A stretch of 64,000 nt of DNA from Aquila chrysaetos chrysaetos (GCF_900496995.4 NC_054457.1:1862196-1926195), one strand, 5' to 3'. Counted from the stretch's first letter, positions 1 through 12,597 are shown. The notes: generated by a model not told the origin, from the sequence alone. Numbers and translations: made by a program.

Positions 1-275
1 AAGTTGAACCCAGGAAGAAGGGAGGGGTGGAGGGAAGGTGTTCTGAGATTTGGTTTTATTTCTCATTATCCTACTCTGATTTGATTAGTAATAAATTAAT
101 TTCCCCAAGTCGAGTCTGTTTTTTGTCCATGATGGTAATTGTTGAGTGATCTCCCTGTCCTTATCTCGACCCACAAGCTTTTCGTCATATTTTTCTCCCC
201 CTGTCCAGTTGAGGAGGGGGAGTGATAGAGTGGTTTGGTGGACACCTGGTGGCCAGCCAAGATCAATCCACCACA
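1..275 (+). mobile_element. 3' end of an LTR-X family LTR (cut by window start)
   Basis: This segment matches, in the same order, the 3' third of the LTR copies at 6755-7865 and (reverse) 40282-41336. It contains the block GACCCACAAGC, the pyrimidine-rich TTCTCCCCCTGTCC and the terminal CCACCACA-type end. The LTR ends in CA at 275. The 5' part lies outside the window, so target-site duplication and solo status cannot be judged. Family membership is seen in the sequence; the ERVL-like class is inferred from the 5-bp duplications around the other copies. Confidence 0.85.
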
Positions 276-2709
276 AATGCTCCCTGGTGCAAAACTTGTT
301 TGAAAACTGAGAACAATAAAACCAAATGCAGATTTTGTGCAGCATGACATACAGGAACTGTGTCACTGTGCTCTAACACCTCCTTCTACTAAAAACTGGG
401 CCTACCAAGAAGAGTCTAATTCATACATGTATTTTAGTTTTGGGTTGTTAATGGATATTGATATTTAAACTGTGCAAGTTTTAGGGAGCCAGATGAATGT
501 AAAAAGGCTGATGGCCATGTGATTAGCAATCAGGAAGAGTTTGATCCACAGGTATTTGTGGCAAACTTAGCAATCATATACATGGCATTATATGGAAAGA
601 GAAGGAAACATGAAGGACTAGAAAGGAAGGGAGAAAGGGAAGAAAAAAAACCCAAAAAGAGTGAGATGTCACCTTGGCCAGAGCTATGTTAGGACCTGAA
701 GGTAAAGACAAATTTACACTTGATGCTGATTAATCACTGCTAATAAAGAGCATCTAAATTCATGGGCAAATAAATAGATTCTATGAATGCTCAATTAATT
801 CCTTTTGGAGAGGCGAGGTGTACATAAAGCAAGACACACATGTTGTACTTGGATTCAGATGAGCACCATGTTATTTTGCTACATATCTTCTGAATTCAGT
901 GGGTCCAGTTCTACTCTGATTAGCAAGCAATGTTTTATCACTTGTGTATATGAATCCACAACAAGCACAGTATGAGAACAAGAAGGCAGTGAACAACAAA
1001 TGCAAAAGTGTCAAAGTTATGAGCTACACTAGCATGGAATGAGCAAGAGCCTGGTTACATGTATTTGTCACAGAAAAAGAAACAGCAACACACACGGAGA
1101 TTAGAATCTTAAAATGAAACCTGTGAACAAGTCCTCTGGTGCAAACAAAGCAAGAACTTTGTGTGTCTGCTCTTCACCATAAAGAGGAACGAAGCCCACA
1201 GTTGACAAGCTAATAGGAACCTGAAACAAGAATGTACAATACTTCAATAGACTTTTGCTAGTACAACATTAGTAAGATATACAGAGAATGTTTAGCAGGG
1301 TAAGCAAGACAAATGTTGAAAAGCGAGTGCTTAACAGTTAACTGTAAAAGACAAGTATCAGACCTTGGCCCTTACTTTAGAAGTTTTCTTCCTAAAGACA
1401 GACTACATTATAGAGAGCTCTGACTCTCAAGCTTTGGCAGATTTAGCTACAGCAATTTATACTGTTACAGCTCTCTGCTGTCAGCAGTTTGCATTTATGA
1501 GCACAACTGAAGTACAGTGTGCAAAGAGCCAGCAGTACGTTCACTTCAACTGCCCCAGCTACGCAAGCTATCAAAGCTGACAGAAGAATGAGGCAGGCAG
1601 GCACAGAAACAAACTGGCACAGCAAAATTGCTGTTTGTTAACATGAGCCCTAACGTGCCAAGCTGGGAAAGTTGGATTCAAAAGGGTTTTCTTCCCTTAA
1701 ATTGCACACATTTTAGAAATTCCAAATTTGCCTGCTTGACTTTCCCTCAGGAACAACATGAGAAGGGTCAAATTAATCCACCTTTCAGGAGTTGAGAACC
1801 TTTGTGAAAATGCATTTTGATATTTAAATTTGCACATTTTCAATAATTAATTAATGCATTAAAACTAGACAGGCATTAATGGTGTGTTAAATAGACTTGC
1901 TTACCCAATTTAAGAAGATTATGATATGCTATGCCACAAACAATGATGTTAATATAAACAAATATTTAGGTATACAGCACCTGCAGAAATGCAGGAAAGT
2001 ACTCCAGACTCTGCTTCTGCCAAGGAATCTGCAGCACTGACCTTTTGTTCCCACAGAGAGTCCTCTCAGCTCACTTAATTTTCATCAGTTACACACCATT
2101 GCTTTTATTGGTACTAGTTCTATTAGAAATGCTCATCTAGACAGAACCAACATTGACTAACTTATCACTCAAGGGATAAGTGTTTAAAACATGAAGTGTC
2201 ACAGCCAGCCTCTACTAGAACTCCCAACAACAGCAGGGAATATTTCAGATAAAAAGAAAAGAATCACTTCTAAAATTAGTGAAACTTGCTGATCAAGAAT
2301 TGAACCCAACCATGAAGATCACTGAAGGACTGAGGTACAAAGAGAGCCAGTTAGCTTCAGTAAATCATGAACCCCTTAGTTACGATGATAGATTTTTGTG
2401 ACTATGTGAGTTAGTGTTTTTACAAAAGAGTTTGACTCATCAGTTGAGATTTTAAGGGTTTTTTAAAAAATTACTTAATGCATACAGATCCATTGCCTAG
2501 AAGCAGCAAATAGTCACTGATGCCCAAATTTAAACCCAATTACAGAATGAAAAAAAAGTAGAGCTTAACACACAAGCAGGAATTTGGAAAATATAAAACC
2601 TTTGCTAAAATAATGATGTAATTCAATAGTTATGGACTGGATATTTTAAATATTTGAAATCCACAAGTATATCAAGAAAACTGGGACTAAGGTATTTGCT
2701 GGTTCTTAC
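276..2709. other. Host intronic DNA, no gene seen
   Basis: AT-rich unique sequence lying 3' (on the minus strand) of the FAM169A-like exon, so most likely intron 2 of that gene. I found no exon with good splice sites, no LTR and no tandem repeat. The open frames are short and have no recognisable domain. Confidence 0.6.
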
Positions 2710-2847
2710 TTTGCCGTGGTCTGGTAGGGACAAGAATTCAGGACAATTTGGATCCCCACGCCGAAGGTTAGACAAGTAGTCCTCTGCAGAGTTCTCCAAG
2801 TCCTCATGACTGTAGCTGTTCAACATATCCACAGGGAATGCCATCAT
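2710..2847 (-). CDS. FAM169A: FAM169A-like first coding exon (SLAP75 N-terminus)
   Basis: A 46-codon exon on the minus strand. It begins with two adjacent ATG codons directly after an intronic CTCAAG acceptor (AG at 2848-2849) and ends with AAA followed by the donor GTAAG (plus 2705-2709), leaving phase 0. The peptide contains MAFPVDML, then SHEDLENSAEDYLSNL and RGDPNCPEF, which matches my knowledge of the N-terminus of FAM169A (soluble lamin-associated protein of 75 kDa), a nuclear-envelope-associated protein of poorly known function. The second Met gives the family's usual MAFPV start; the extra Met may be used or not. The CpG island near 15.4-16.3 kb fits as the promoter with a non-coding exon 1, giving an intron 1 of about 13 kb that has collected solo LTRs. 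FAM169B is the alternative paralogue but seems a poorer fit. Only this exon is in the window. Confidence 0.82.
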
Positions 2848-5165
2848 CTTGAGAAATAAGCAACATTATTACTGCATGAAGTTTGAGAGAGATGATGCAC
2901 AGTTTATCACATATTCCTACTAAACATATAACTAAGACTGTTGAACACCCCCCTCTGCTGCTCTCTAGAGCCCTCTTTGTCCATGCCAGAAAGGAGAAAT
3001 GCTCCAGGCATTTAATTAGGATGGTGCCTATTAAACACCCAGTCTGTAAAATGATACATGAACCCAATCTGTGTTTATAAGCAGAAAAGGAAGGGTTTAG
3101 CCCATAGATCCCTCTAGACCCAAATGTGGCAGATTTCCAACTCCCCCCCCCGGTTGCAGCACATTTACAATAGACCACATGCTGCCTTGAGGTGACAGGC
3201 TCAGTTATCTCCCTCCCAGCTGATGTTTTTGAAGCCACAGATTAAGCAAATAAAAAGTAAACAGCCCAAAAGATAACAACAAGAAGGAAGAGTTCATTTA
3301 TTTTGGAGACTTTGCATTGAAATCCATCTCTGAAGGAACAGAAGCGTTGTTCAGAATTTCTCTCTACAACTGACCAGTTAGTGTGCCTACCAGCTGGTTG
3401 TTTCCAAAAGCATTTCAACTGTGAACAGGAGATGCTACAAGCTCATTAAAAACAAGAGCCCACATTGGACTAAAGAGGCACTTTAAGGAGGTGACAAGAC
3501 AAAAACTAAAGCACTGAAGACCAACCATAGTGGCAATAGCTCCTTGAAAGCTCTTTGATTCAAATTCTCCTTGTCAAAGCAGTGTCAAGTTAAGATGAAC
3601 AAGAGCTCCTGGAATTCACTGAGTGCTCTTCAGATAAGGCTCTTCCAGATCTACAGAACTATACAGATACAGACCCCTCAGCTCCTCTCAAGCTACAGCC
3701 CACTCATAAGCATGAGCTACCACAAGTTCATGAGTTTAATCTGTTCTGGAGGAACACTGAGATCTCTTTAGGTTGGAAAAGTCCCATTCTAATCTACAGC
3801 AGAACATGAGACTAGTCTAACAGTTGAAAATGCAAGCATCCTCATTTTGAAAGGCACAGTAACCTAGCAAAGACAAATCAAATGGCTGCCAATAGTAATA
3901 AATTAATACATTCCCCTCATAAAAAACACAACTAGTTTGTCAGTATCTTTAAATTAAAAATACAGATGGCTCCACATCTAGACAGTCTCTTCAGTAATGC
4001 ATGAGAGAGAAAAAGGGAGAGAGAAAATAGCTTTTCAGTTTTCCTTGACAAGCGCATTACACATTTTTCTCCATAGAGGCAACAGGAACAGCACAAATCT
4101 CTGCCATGCAGCCCGTCATGGCCCTTTTTGGTTGCTCTAAGCCTCCATGTGTTGCACAACTGTAAAACTGTCAGGTCAAATCCTTGTCACACACTGCAGG
4201 ACTGTGCTCTGCTTATGGGGTACCACTCCAATTGGTTAGCTAAGTCAGGCTGACTGAGCACATGTAACAGCCTTAAGCAACCAAGCTCATCATGACCATT
4301 TGTACAAAAAACATATTAGAAGTGTGGAGGGGAAATTAAACTTTAAGTGAGGGAGGGAAATGAAATTTATTTTATAAATTTAAAATTTTTTTTTAAAAGA
4401 GGCAAATATGCTTTTCATATTTTAACTGAAAGAAAATAAATCTTACACTCTTCATAACCATATCATTTCACATAATAGGATTAAAGATTGTATGTAACAA
4501 ACTCACATGAGCAACAGTTGCTTTAATGTAGAATTTTATCACTTCCCCCCTTTTCAACATTATGCAAGCCACTATGTGAGAAATAGCATATTCTTTTTTA
4601 GGAACAGCTACAGCACCAGAGGATAAGAGAGATCAATTCAAGAAACACCAACAAAACCCACATTTAACAGGATGAATGAACACAGTCCTGTGCAACTGAG
4701 GCAGTTCCTTATTCACAAAATCTTCATTACTGTAAGCATTAAGATAGAAAAACTATTTTTTTTAATAGAGAATAAGTGGGCAATGTTGGAAATTGATTTA
4801 ATTATAAATTATACCTGCAACCCCTATTTCATCTTAGAAGCACATGAAGGAGATGCACAGCCCATGCAGCTTCCAGGCTACACAAGGATTTCAGCAGGCT
4901 CTTAGAATCGAGAGATCTGGTTGCCCCCCCTGCAAACCCTCAATACTGAGTGCCATGAAATAACAGAAAGATAAGAAGCCAAAAGCTATATTGTTTCTTA
5001 GAGCATGTCACAGGGCTTAAACACAGTTTGGGGTGCCTTCATCTTAGGGGAACTGAAGCCTAAGTGGTTAGGCTGCCAGCCAAGGATTTAGAAGCATCAG
5101 GATGAATTTCTAGCTCTAGCACAGACTGTTGAGGAAATTACACCACCTGCCAGGAATTATGCCAC
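2848..5165. other. Host intron 1 sequence, no gene seen
   Basis: Unique AT-rich DNA between the coding exon and the first intronic LTR. There are short homopolymer runs (C-run near 3146, T/A-rich near 4385) but no coding exon, RNA gene or mobile element that I can support. Confidence 0.6.
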
Positions 5166-6190
5166 TGTCAACAGGGCTCAGCCGTAGGTTCCTGCTTGAA
5201 GAAGATGACTTGCCAATCCGCTGAGTAAATAAGTGGTTTATTTATCCAACATGCAGAGCAGCTCAAGCTGGGTGCCTCCAAAGAGAGACCTCGAACAAAG
5301 AAATCCCTGGGCAATTATACCCTTATAATCTAAGTTCCTGTGCTGGTTGTGGCTGGGATAGAGTTAGTTTTCTTCATAGTAGCTAGTATGGGGCTACGTT
5401 TTGGATTTGTGCTGAAAACAGTGTTGACAATGCAGGGATGTTTTCATTATTGCTGAGCAGTGCTTACACAGAGTCAAGGCCTTTTCTGCTTCTCACACCA
5501 CCCCATCAGCAAGTAGGCTGGGGGTGCACAAGAAGTTGGGAGGGGACACAGGGAAGAAGAAAGGAAGGGGGGACGTTTGGAGAGATGGCATGTCTTCCCA
5601 AGTAACGGTTACACATGATGGAGCCCTACTTTCCTGGAGATGGCTGAACACCTGCCTGCTGATGGGAAGTAGTGAATGAATTCCTTGTTTTGCTTTGCTT
5701 GCATGTGCAGCTTCTGCTTTACTTATTAAACTGTCTTTATTTCAACCCACGAGTTTTCTCACTTTTACCCTTCTGATTCTCTCCCCCATCCCACTGAGGG
5801 GAGCGGGCGAGCAGCTATGTGGTGCTTAGTTGCCAGCTGGGGTTAAACCACGACAGTTCCCCACCCCTCACGTGACAGTTTGGACCAATAGTAATATTAG
5901 GGTCTGGGGTCTTCCCATTCTTCATTGGGTCCCTTCGTTGTCTCTAGGCAGGTCATTTCTTCTCTTATCTCTAAGGTTGCTGAGTCAGCTGCCGATTGTA
6001 ACGGCCTTCCTTGGTTCCTTGTCTTCCAGCTCAAACAGGCTCTGGGGCCTTCTTTTACTTAACTAGGTAAAAGTTCAGCATATCTGGGTGAAAGTTCACA
6101 GCCTGTAGCCTAAGGCTTCAGCAAATTTAGCTACTAATGCTAAGCAAGTTATGCTAAACAAGTTCTATATAAGTAGTATACCAAATCGCA
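5166..6190 (-). mobile_element. Probable degraded reverse LTR, split by a later LTR
   Basis: Read on the minus strand, the right part (about 6190-5856) and the left part (5333-5166) join across the inserted LTR at 5339-5855. Together they form an LTR-like unit with a polyadenylation signal (AATAAA, plus TTTATT near 5240) and a terminal ...TTGACA end near 5166. The outer (U3) boundary is not visible, so 6190 is a guess. It may be an ERVK/ERV1-type LTR. I saw no second copy in this window to confirm it. Confidence 0.42.
5339..5855 (+). mobile_element. Solo ERVL-type LTR with 5-bp TSD
   Basis: Starts TGTGCTGGTTGTGGCTGGGA and ends GGTTAAACCACGACA, the same ends as the ERVL-type LTRs elsewhere in the window. 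It is flanked by a perfect duplication GTTCC (5334-5338 and 5856-5860). About 517 bp with no internal region, hence a solo LTR formed by LTR-LTR recombination. The middle (about 5606-5760) resembles part of LTR-X copy 1 near 7632-7760 rather than other ERVL LTRs, so it looks like a chimeric or variant LTR. Confidence 0.92.
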
Positions 6191-6749
6191 CAACACAGAC
6201 ACGTTACTTGATCTACTTGAACTCCTCATCTATAAAATGGGAATAATCATTACCTCAGAGAGACCAGTATGAGAAATACTTTACCAAGATCATGAGATAC
6301 TTGAACATAAATTGTATCACAACTTTACAAGTAGCGGAAGTAGACAATTACTTACACAGCACGACTTAATTGCACAGCTCATTTTCCTTTACAAATCACA
6401 AACAATCCACCAAGGACCTTTCAACATAACTGGCACAGATAAACATGCATGGCATAACAAATACGTGCAAAACTAAATCAACAGCTACATAGCAGGCAAT
6501 CAATCTTCACATTTAAATTTGTGTTTAAAAATAAATAAAAATAAATTTAAGTAGTTTTCATTAACATTTGAAGTTATGAGAACAGACACCAGGGTACTCA
6601 AGCTATGACCTGCAGAACATTTCTGCTAAACCAGGACAACTAATCCAGCCCCAGCCCTCAGGACATACACAGCATGTCCTGTCCTGTGATGAAGCACTGG
6701 CCTGCTCTGACAAGAAGTAAACCATAGTAGTACCTGACCTAAGGTTTAA
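6191..6749. other. Host intron sequence, nothing recognised
   Basis: Unique sequence between two LTRs, with an AT-rich stretch at 6500-6560. No exon or repeat family recognised. Confidence 0.55.
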
Positions 6750-6754
6750 TCTAT

Positions 6755-7865
6755 TGTATTGGCTTTGTGTGGTAAGGTTTTGGTAGCAGGGGGGGTTACA
6801 GGGGCGGCTTCTGTAAGAAGCTGCTGGAAGCTTCCCCTGTGTTCGAGAGAGCGCCAATACCAGCCAGCTCTAAGACGGACCCACCGCCGGCCAAGGCCGA
6901 GCCAATCAGTGATAGTGGTAACGCCTCTGTGATAACATTTTTAAGAAGGAAAAAAGTTGGGACAGAGAGAAAACGGCAGCCGGAGAGAGGAGTGAGAACA
7001 TGTAGGAGAAACAACCCTGCAGACACCAAGGTCAGTGAAGAAGGAGGGGGAGGAGATGCTCCAGGCGCCGGAGCAGAGATTCCCCTGCGGCCCGTGGGGA
7101 AGACCATGGTGAGGCAGGCTGTCCCCCTGCAGCCCATGGAGGTCCACGGTGGAGCAGATATCCACCTGCAGCCCATGGAGGACCCCACACTGAAGCAGGT
7201 GGGTTCCCGAAGGAGGCTGTGACACCATGGGAACCCCGCGCTGGAGCAGGATCCTGGCAGGACCTGCAGATCTGTGGAGAGAGGAGCCCACATTGGAGCA
7301 GGTTTTCTGGCAGGACTTGTGACCCTGCAGGGGACCCACGCTGGAGCAGTGTGCTCCTGAAGGACTGCACACTGGGGAAAGGACCCATGCTAGAGCAGTT
7401 CGTGAAGAACTGCAGCCCGTGGGAAGGACCCACATTGGAGAAGTTCGTGGAGGACTGTCTCCCGTGGGTGGGACCCCACGCTGGAGCAGGGGAAGAGTGT
7501 GATGAGTCCTCCCCCTGAGGAGGATGAAGCGGCAGAAAATAACATGTGATGAACTGACCGTAAACCCCATTCCCCGTCCCCCTGTGCCGCTGGGGGGGGC
7601 ATTTTTGTCTTCCGGAGCAACCACTACGCATACTGAAGCCCTGCTTCCCAGGAAGTGGCTAGACATCACCTGCTGATGGGAAGTAGAGAATAATATAATT
7701 TTTCTTTGCTTTCGCGCGCGACCTTTGCTTTCACTTTATTAAACTGTCCTTATCTTGACCCACGAGCCTTTTGTTATATTTTCTCCCCCCTGTCCAGCTG
7801 AGAAGGGGGAGTGATAGAGCGGCTTTGGTGGGCACCTGGCACCCAGCCAGGGTCAACCCACCACA
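6755..7865 (+). mobile_element. Solo LTR-X (copy 1), 1.1 kb, TSD TCTAT
   Basis: A long LTR starting TGTATTGGCTTTGTGTGG and ending GGTCAACCCACCACA, flanked by the 5-bp duplication TCTAT (6750-6754, 7866-7870). The central part (about 7070-7500) is a degenerate array of units built around GGAGCAG, CTGCAGCCC and GGACCCAC. The 3' part has an ATTAAA poly(A)-type signal near 7737 and the CTTATCTTGACCCACGAG block. Long uninterrupted frames on both strands follow from the G+C-rich array. No internal region is present. The 5-bp TSD favours a class III (ERVL) integrase, although the body differs from the ERVL-1 LTR. Confidence 0.93.
7070..7510 (+). repeat. Degenerate tandem repeat array inside LTR-X
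   Basis: Repeated variants of 'CTGCAGCCCATGGAGG', 'GACCCACGCTGGAGCAG' and 'TTCGTGAAGAACTGCAG' recur with unequal spacing of roughly 40-65 bp. The same array is seen in the reverse copies at 40690-41070 and in copy 3 (47440-47660 plus 54400-54620), with differing unit numbers. This suggests expansion and contraction between copies. Confidence 0.75.
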
Positions 7866-7870
7866 TCTAT

Positions 7871-10800
7871 TTAAACAAGTGCTGAAGTACTGGATCACAG
7901 AACTCCTCAAGGACTGCAATGCATTTCTTATGAATCATCATGCACCTTGAACCAAATTCTATCTTAAAATTACAATCCTACCATGATCTCCCAGACTACC
8001 TACACTTGGGGTAGCATTGTAAGAAGAGACTTAAACTACAAATTAAGTATATATCTCCATATATACCCTAGCTGCTGATGTTACAGAGAAAACCAAGCCA
8101 CAGGACTATGGAAGTCCCAAGCTATGCTCCAGAAACAGATCTGACAACGCACTGAACCAGCAATCATCTTCTCAATTAGACCAGCAGGAACATCATTTCT
8201 GTTTTGCTCTGTTAGTTTCCCACCTTGCAACATCCAATTGCTGGTTTGGTGAAAGCTGTGAAACCACATAGAAGTTGGAAGAAAAATAAATTTTTTTAAA
8301 AAGTAGTATTTTTAGCTTTCTAGCTTCAATTAAGCTTCAACATGACATCTGCCACTTCTAAAATTGTGAAGTTCTACTAACACTAATTCTATTAACAGCT
8401 AACTAACTTACATAAATGTTCCTTTGCTTAGACTACCAGCTGTCATATACACAAAACATTTTCATCGCTTTTGTTTCTTCTTTATTCAACATCAAATACT
8501 TTAAATGGGAGGGCGGGGTGTGTGTTTTCAGATGTATTGTGCATTTGCATTTTTTTTCTTGTTTCTATCCAAATACAGTCTGAAGCAAATAAGTAAAAAA
8601 GTTATTTTTATATTAGAAAAGGATAAACAAATAAATTTTAAAACTAATGCTAAGATAATTAATCATTTAAATACCTATAGAGAGTACCTATCTGGTTTAT
8701 TATGTCTTGTAGTTTGAAATACATAGAGAAAACCTGTCCCATAATTAACAATTTAAATCACTACTGTAAAAAAACTGTTATGTTTTATAAATATCCCCAT
8801 CTCTTTTAAAACTATTTCTTTTAATTTGTAATGTAATGTATGTAGACTGAGGGAAGAGGAAGTATTTTAGAAAAGAGAAGTTGTTTTTTTAAACAATAGA
8901 GTATATATTAGGATTTCTTGAAAACCATACAGGCTTGAAGAAGCAACAATAATACAGTATTTGATCTGCCACATTTAATAGACAACTCAAACCCTCCCCA
9001 CTCAAATAACTACATATTTAAGGGTAGGTTTTCTTGGGGTTTAATTCAAAAAGCTTGGTTTTGTATATTCCTAAGTAGGGTTCAAACCATTATCTGCACC
9101 ATACCGCTAAGACATATAAATACTATTTCCTGCAGTGTGGCTTTTGTTCACATTTTTAGAGAATATAGACACATCAATCTTAAATACAAGTTCTTGCCAA
9201 CTCAGATGAATTTGCTCTGGTTTAGGGCTTTGTTATTTCCCAAAAGGAAAAATACACACACCCCTTTTTTTTTTTTTTTTTTTAATAGGAATATAAATCC
9301 CCAAATAACATCTACTCATACCCTATAAAATCCCAAATAGAAAGTTAAGGAAACACAGTACAGTGGTCTAGAAATTCTTGTCAACAGCCACCAAGAGCTC
9401 TGGATTAATATACCAACCACATTATCCATAATCTGCTTGAAGCAGTTTAGGCAGCTCTGGTTTTCTATCAGAGACACAAATCAAAGCTGTTGGTTTGAAT
9501 GCAAATAAACAAACAAAAATAATCAGTCCTTTCCATTTATTAGTTAGCCACCACAATTTATTTTCATTTACTTGTATAACACAGAATTATGAAATCCACA
9601 TAAAAGGATCCAACTCTCCACTCCTGGTATAAAACACAACTCTTCTCTAAGCTTTCCAATGGGACCACACAAACAGGCAGCATCTCAGGGGAGTCTTCCC
9701 CAAAATGAATCACTTCTCCCTGCTGTCCATACCTATTGCCATCAAAACCAATATTTAGCAAACTCCTCAGCAGACAGAGCACATTCCTGAGCAGCTCTGT
9801 GTTTGCCTTTGCTTTCAGCAGTCTCGTACTTGCAGATGGTTCATTTTTGTTCCCCACAATTGTCTGGGTATAACCACTGCTGGTTTAGTTCAACCTATCA
9901 CAGCTTCATTATAAAAAACATTCGTTAACATGCATTCACTAGCTATCAGTGAACATGTTACCACAGGACTGAAGTTCTATGTCTGAGAATGTTAGCAAGA
10001 ACATCTCTAATAGCGGAAAGGAATTCACCTACAACCTCCTCCCTGGTGTCATCCTGTCCTTATCTCCATCATCAACCATCCTGACATCCATCCAAGAACT
10101 TACATGCTTCTGTGAATATACTGCATTTCTCCTGCTTCGCACTGTATTACATGTTTGTACTCTTCAAACTTTTAAGCCTCTTAGAAGTACCTCTTAGTAC
10201 CCAAGCTATCCTGTCCTGGATGTACTTGAATTTTTTAAAAAATGCCTTAAAAGCTTCAATAACTTATTTTCTCTAGAAATACAGATGTTACTTGCTTGTT
10301 AGGGGTGGGTTTAGAACAAAGATAAGCAAGTTAATCATACCTCTGAATATATCACCATACTGTACTGTATAAATTACTGGAACGGTATCAGCACTGCTAA
10401 CTCATATTAATCCTAAATTAGTGTTCAGCTTTAAGCCTCAGTTGCAGGAATCAGGTGGTTAACTCCTGCTTCTTCAGAAAACTCATTTCTGCAGCTTCAG
10501 AGTAAAGGTTGACAGCATAAACTCTCAATGCTACAGTATCAAAAGAAATAAAATACCCCAACATTATAAAATCCTTTAAGTCATCTGTGCTGCACTGTAA
10601 TAACATTTACATTGTTATTGTTAACATCCCCAACTATTTTATTATCAACTCACAAATCATTCAAATTCCCCAAAATGATGAATTTTCCTGGTTAATTCTA
10701 CAACAGCTGTGAGAAATGCTATCAGGCTAGAAAGCCTTTGTATTTGCAGGACTTGCTACCTGCAAAAGAGCTAGATAAAAGATTGGTCTTCTAGCAATAC

Positions 10801-11359
10801 ATTTGCTAACCTAAACACATTTCACATTTTTACATCTGGTGTATGAGAAGTATAAAATCAGTTATGGTTAATGCAGCATTCCATACCATTCAAAGTTCAT
10901 CAATATCCAGTGCTTGGGAAAGGCCAGTGCAGCAGCAGGCTCACAGCCACCACTATGCTAGAACTTCTGAACAAGGTGTATTCTTCTAGCACTGCCTCAG
11001 GGGCTACTGATTCGACAGAAACCACACCTTTACTGATTATTCTTCCTCTTCAGTGATTCCACAGAATTAAAGAAACCTATTTAACCACCCTTACTTTACA
11101 TGTTTTGATGAAGCCTAGAAGAAAGGGTAACGGTGAATTCAATTCACCCGGGCCCATAAACAATCTCTAACCATAAGCAGAAGAGAGAGACACTGCCACT
11201 GTAAATATGCAGGTCCCCTGTTCAACAGTAATAATAAAATCATAGGATAGTATTTTACTACAAAAATAAAGTACAGGACCAAGAAAGGAACAACCCATAT
11301 TTGAAAACAAATCAAAAAACTATAATGCTATTTTTTAATAGCTGTACAACAAACAGTTC
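7871..11359. other. Host intron sequence with one poly-T tract
   Basis: About 3.5 kb of AT-rich unique sequence within the presumed first intron. The only clear feature is an uninterrupted T-run near 9266-9283. No CR1-type 3' end, tRNA or exon was recognised. Confidence 0.55.
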
Positions 11360-11364
11360 AGTAC

Positions 11365-11934
11365 TGTTGTGGTTTAACCCCAGCCAGCAACTAAGCACCA
11401 CACAGCTGCTCACTCACTCCCCCCACACCCAGTGGGATGGGGGAGAGAATAGGAAAAAAAGTAAAACTCACAGGTTGAGATAAAGACAGTTTAATAGGAC
11501 AGAAAGGAAGAAAATAATAAAAACATGACAATAATAATAAAAAAATTGGAATATACAAAACAAGTGATGCACAATGCAATTGCTTACCACTCGCCGACTG
11601 ATGCCCAGTTAGCTCCCAAGCAGCGATCCGCCCCCCCAGGCCAACTCCCCCCAGTTTATATACTAGATGTGACGTCACATGGTATGGAATACCCTGTTGG
11701 CCAGTTTGGGTCAGCTGTCCTGGCTGTGTCCCCTCCCAACTTCTTGTGCCCCTCCAGCCTTCTTGCTGGCTGGGCATGAGAAGCTGAAAAACTCTTGACT
11801 TAGTCTAAACACTGCTTAGCAACAACTGAAAACATCAGTGTGTTATCAACATTCTTCTCATACTGAATCCAAAACATAACACTATACCAGCTACTAGAAA
11901 GAAAATTAACTCTATCCCAGCTGAAACCAGGACA
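11365..11934 (-). mobile_element. Solo ERVL-type LTR, reverse, TSD AGTAC
   Basis: Read on the minus strand it begins TGTCCTGGTTTCAGCTGGGA and ends GGTTAAACCACAACA, 570 bp long, flanked by AGTAC at 11360-11364 and 11935-11939. Its promoter part carries a CRE-type palindrome TGACGTCA upstream of a TATATAAAC box (plus strand near 11645-11680). No internal region. It lies in the same orientation as the host gene. Confidence 0.94.
11668..11680 (-). promoter_or_regulatory. CRE-like palindrome in LTR U3
   Basis: The palindrome TGACGTCA about 15 bp upstream of the LTR TATA box matches the consensus for CREB/ATF factors. The same place holds TGACGTCA at 33540-33550, and the degraded TGACATCA in the LTRs at 47780, 54030 and 59495. 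Binding is inferred. Confidence 0.6.
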
Positions 11935-11939
11935 AGTAC

Positions 11940-12597
11940 ACAACTCAGACAAATCCATCTTGCTAGATCTGCAACTCAAGGAATCATTTAAGTATATATA
12001 GATATATCATTTAGAACATTGGTAGATTTTTCCAGTTAACTTTGAAAACAAAGAAAGAGATATGTTAGTCCTGACTATTCTCACTAATTTTAGTGAGATT
12101 TTAAGGAAGATTTGAAAACTCATCACTCTTTTGAGGAAGGATCCTTTTACATATTTTAGGGAGATATTTAAAAGCTTCTTTGAAATCTCAGGCTCACTAG
12201 AGAACACCATCTAAATTTATAATGACTAAATAAATACATGCTGTCACATCCCATTATTCAAAACAAAAAAAGTCAGCAATAGCAAACAAAACTGCAAGAG
12301 TGCCAGAGAAGAGCTATCAAGACACTGCATATGCCACTTTGGTCATATTTAAAACAATGCAGTAGGGGAAACGCATTAAAGCAGGCTTTTTCACTCAGTA
12401 TTGTTTAATCCATACCGAAACAGCTGGAAGCAGAAGTTTGGGAGGAGGGTTGAATTTTGCTTTTTTTTTTTTTTAAACCCATTTCTATTGTATGAAAAAG
12501 ATTTTTTGTTTGTTTTTAAACAGTTTACAAAACGACTATCCAAGAGTCATTCACTGATGAAAACAGTTCCAAAGAAAAGCATGCATCTCTACCACAG
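11940..12597. other. Host intron sequence, nothing recognised
   Basis: AT-rich unique DNA between two solo LTRs. There is a short T-run near 12461. No gene seen. Confidence 0.55.

Noticed and set aside
2804..3238. 144-codon minus-strand frame overlapping the host exon
   Set aside because: It runs through the intron acceptor, uses another frame than the FAM169A-like peptide and has no domain.
7000..7500. Regular repeats in LTR-X considered as a CRISPR array
   Set aside because: Units are degenerate with unequal spacing, there are no unique spacers of constant size, and the genome is a bird's.
6796..7669. Overlapping open frames up to 242 codons in LTR-X (also at 40475-41287 and 54211-54859)
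   Set aside because: They occur in several frames on both strands of a G+C-rich repeat array within an LTR with target duplications. No domain, and no consistent start between copies. Kept as a repeat finding rather than genes.
9266..9283. T-run as the tail of a retroposed copy (minus strand)
   Set aside because: No target duplication and no recognisable retroposon body next to it.
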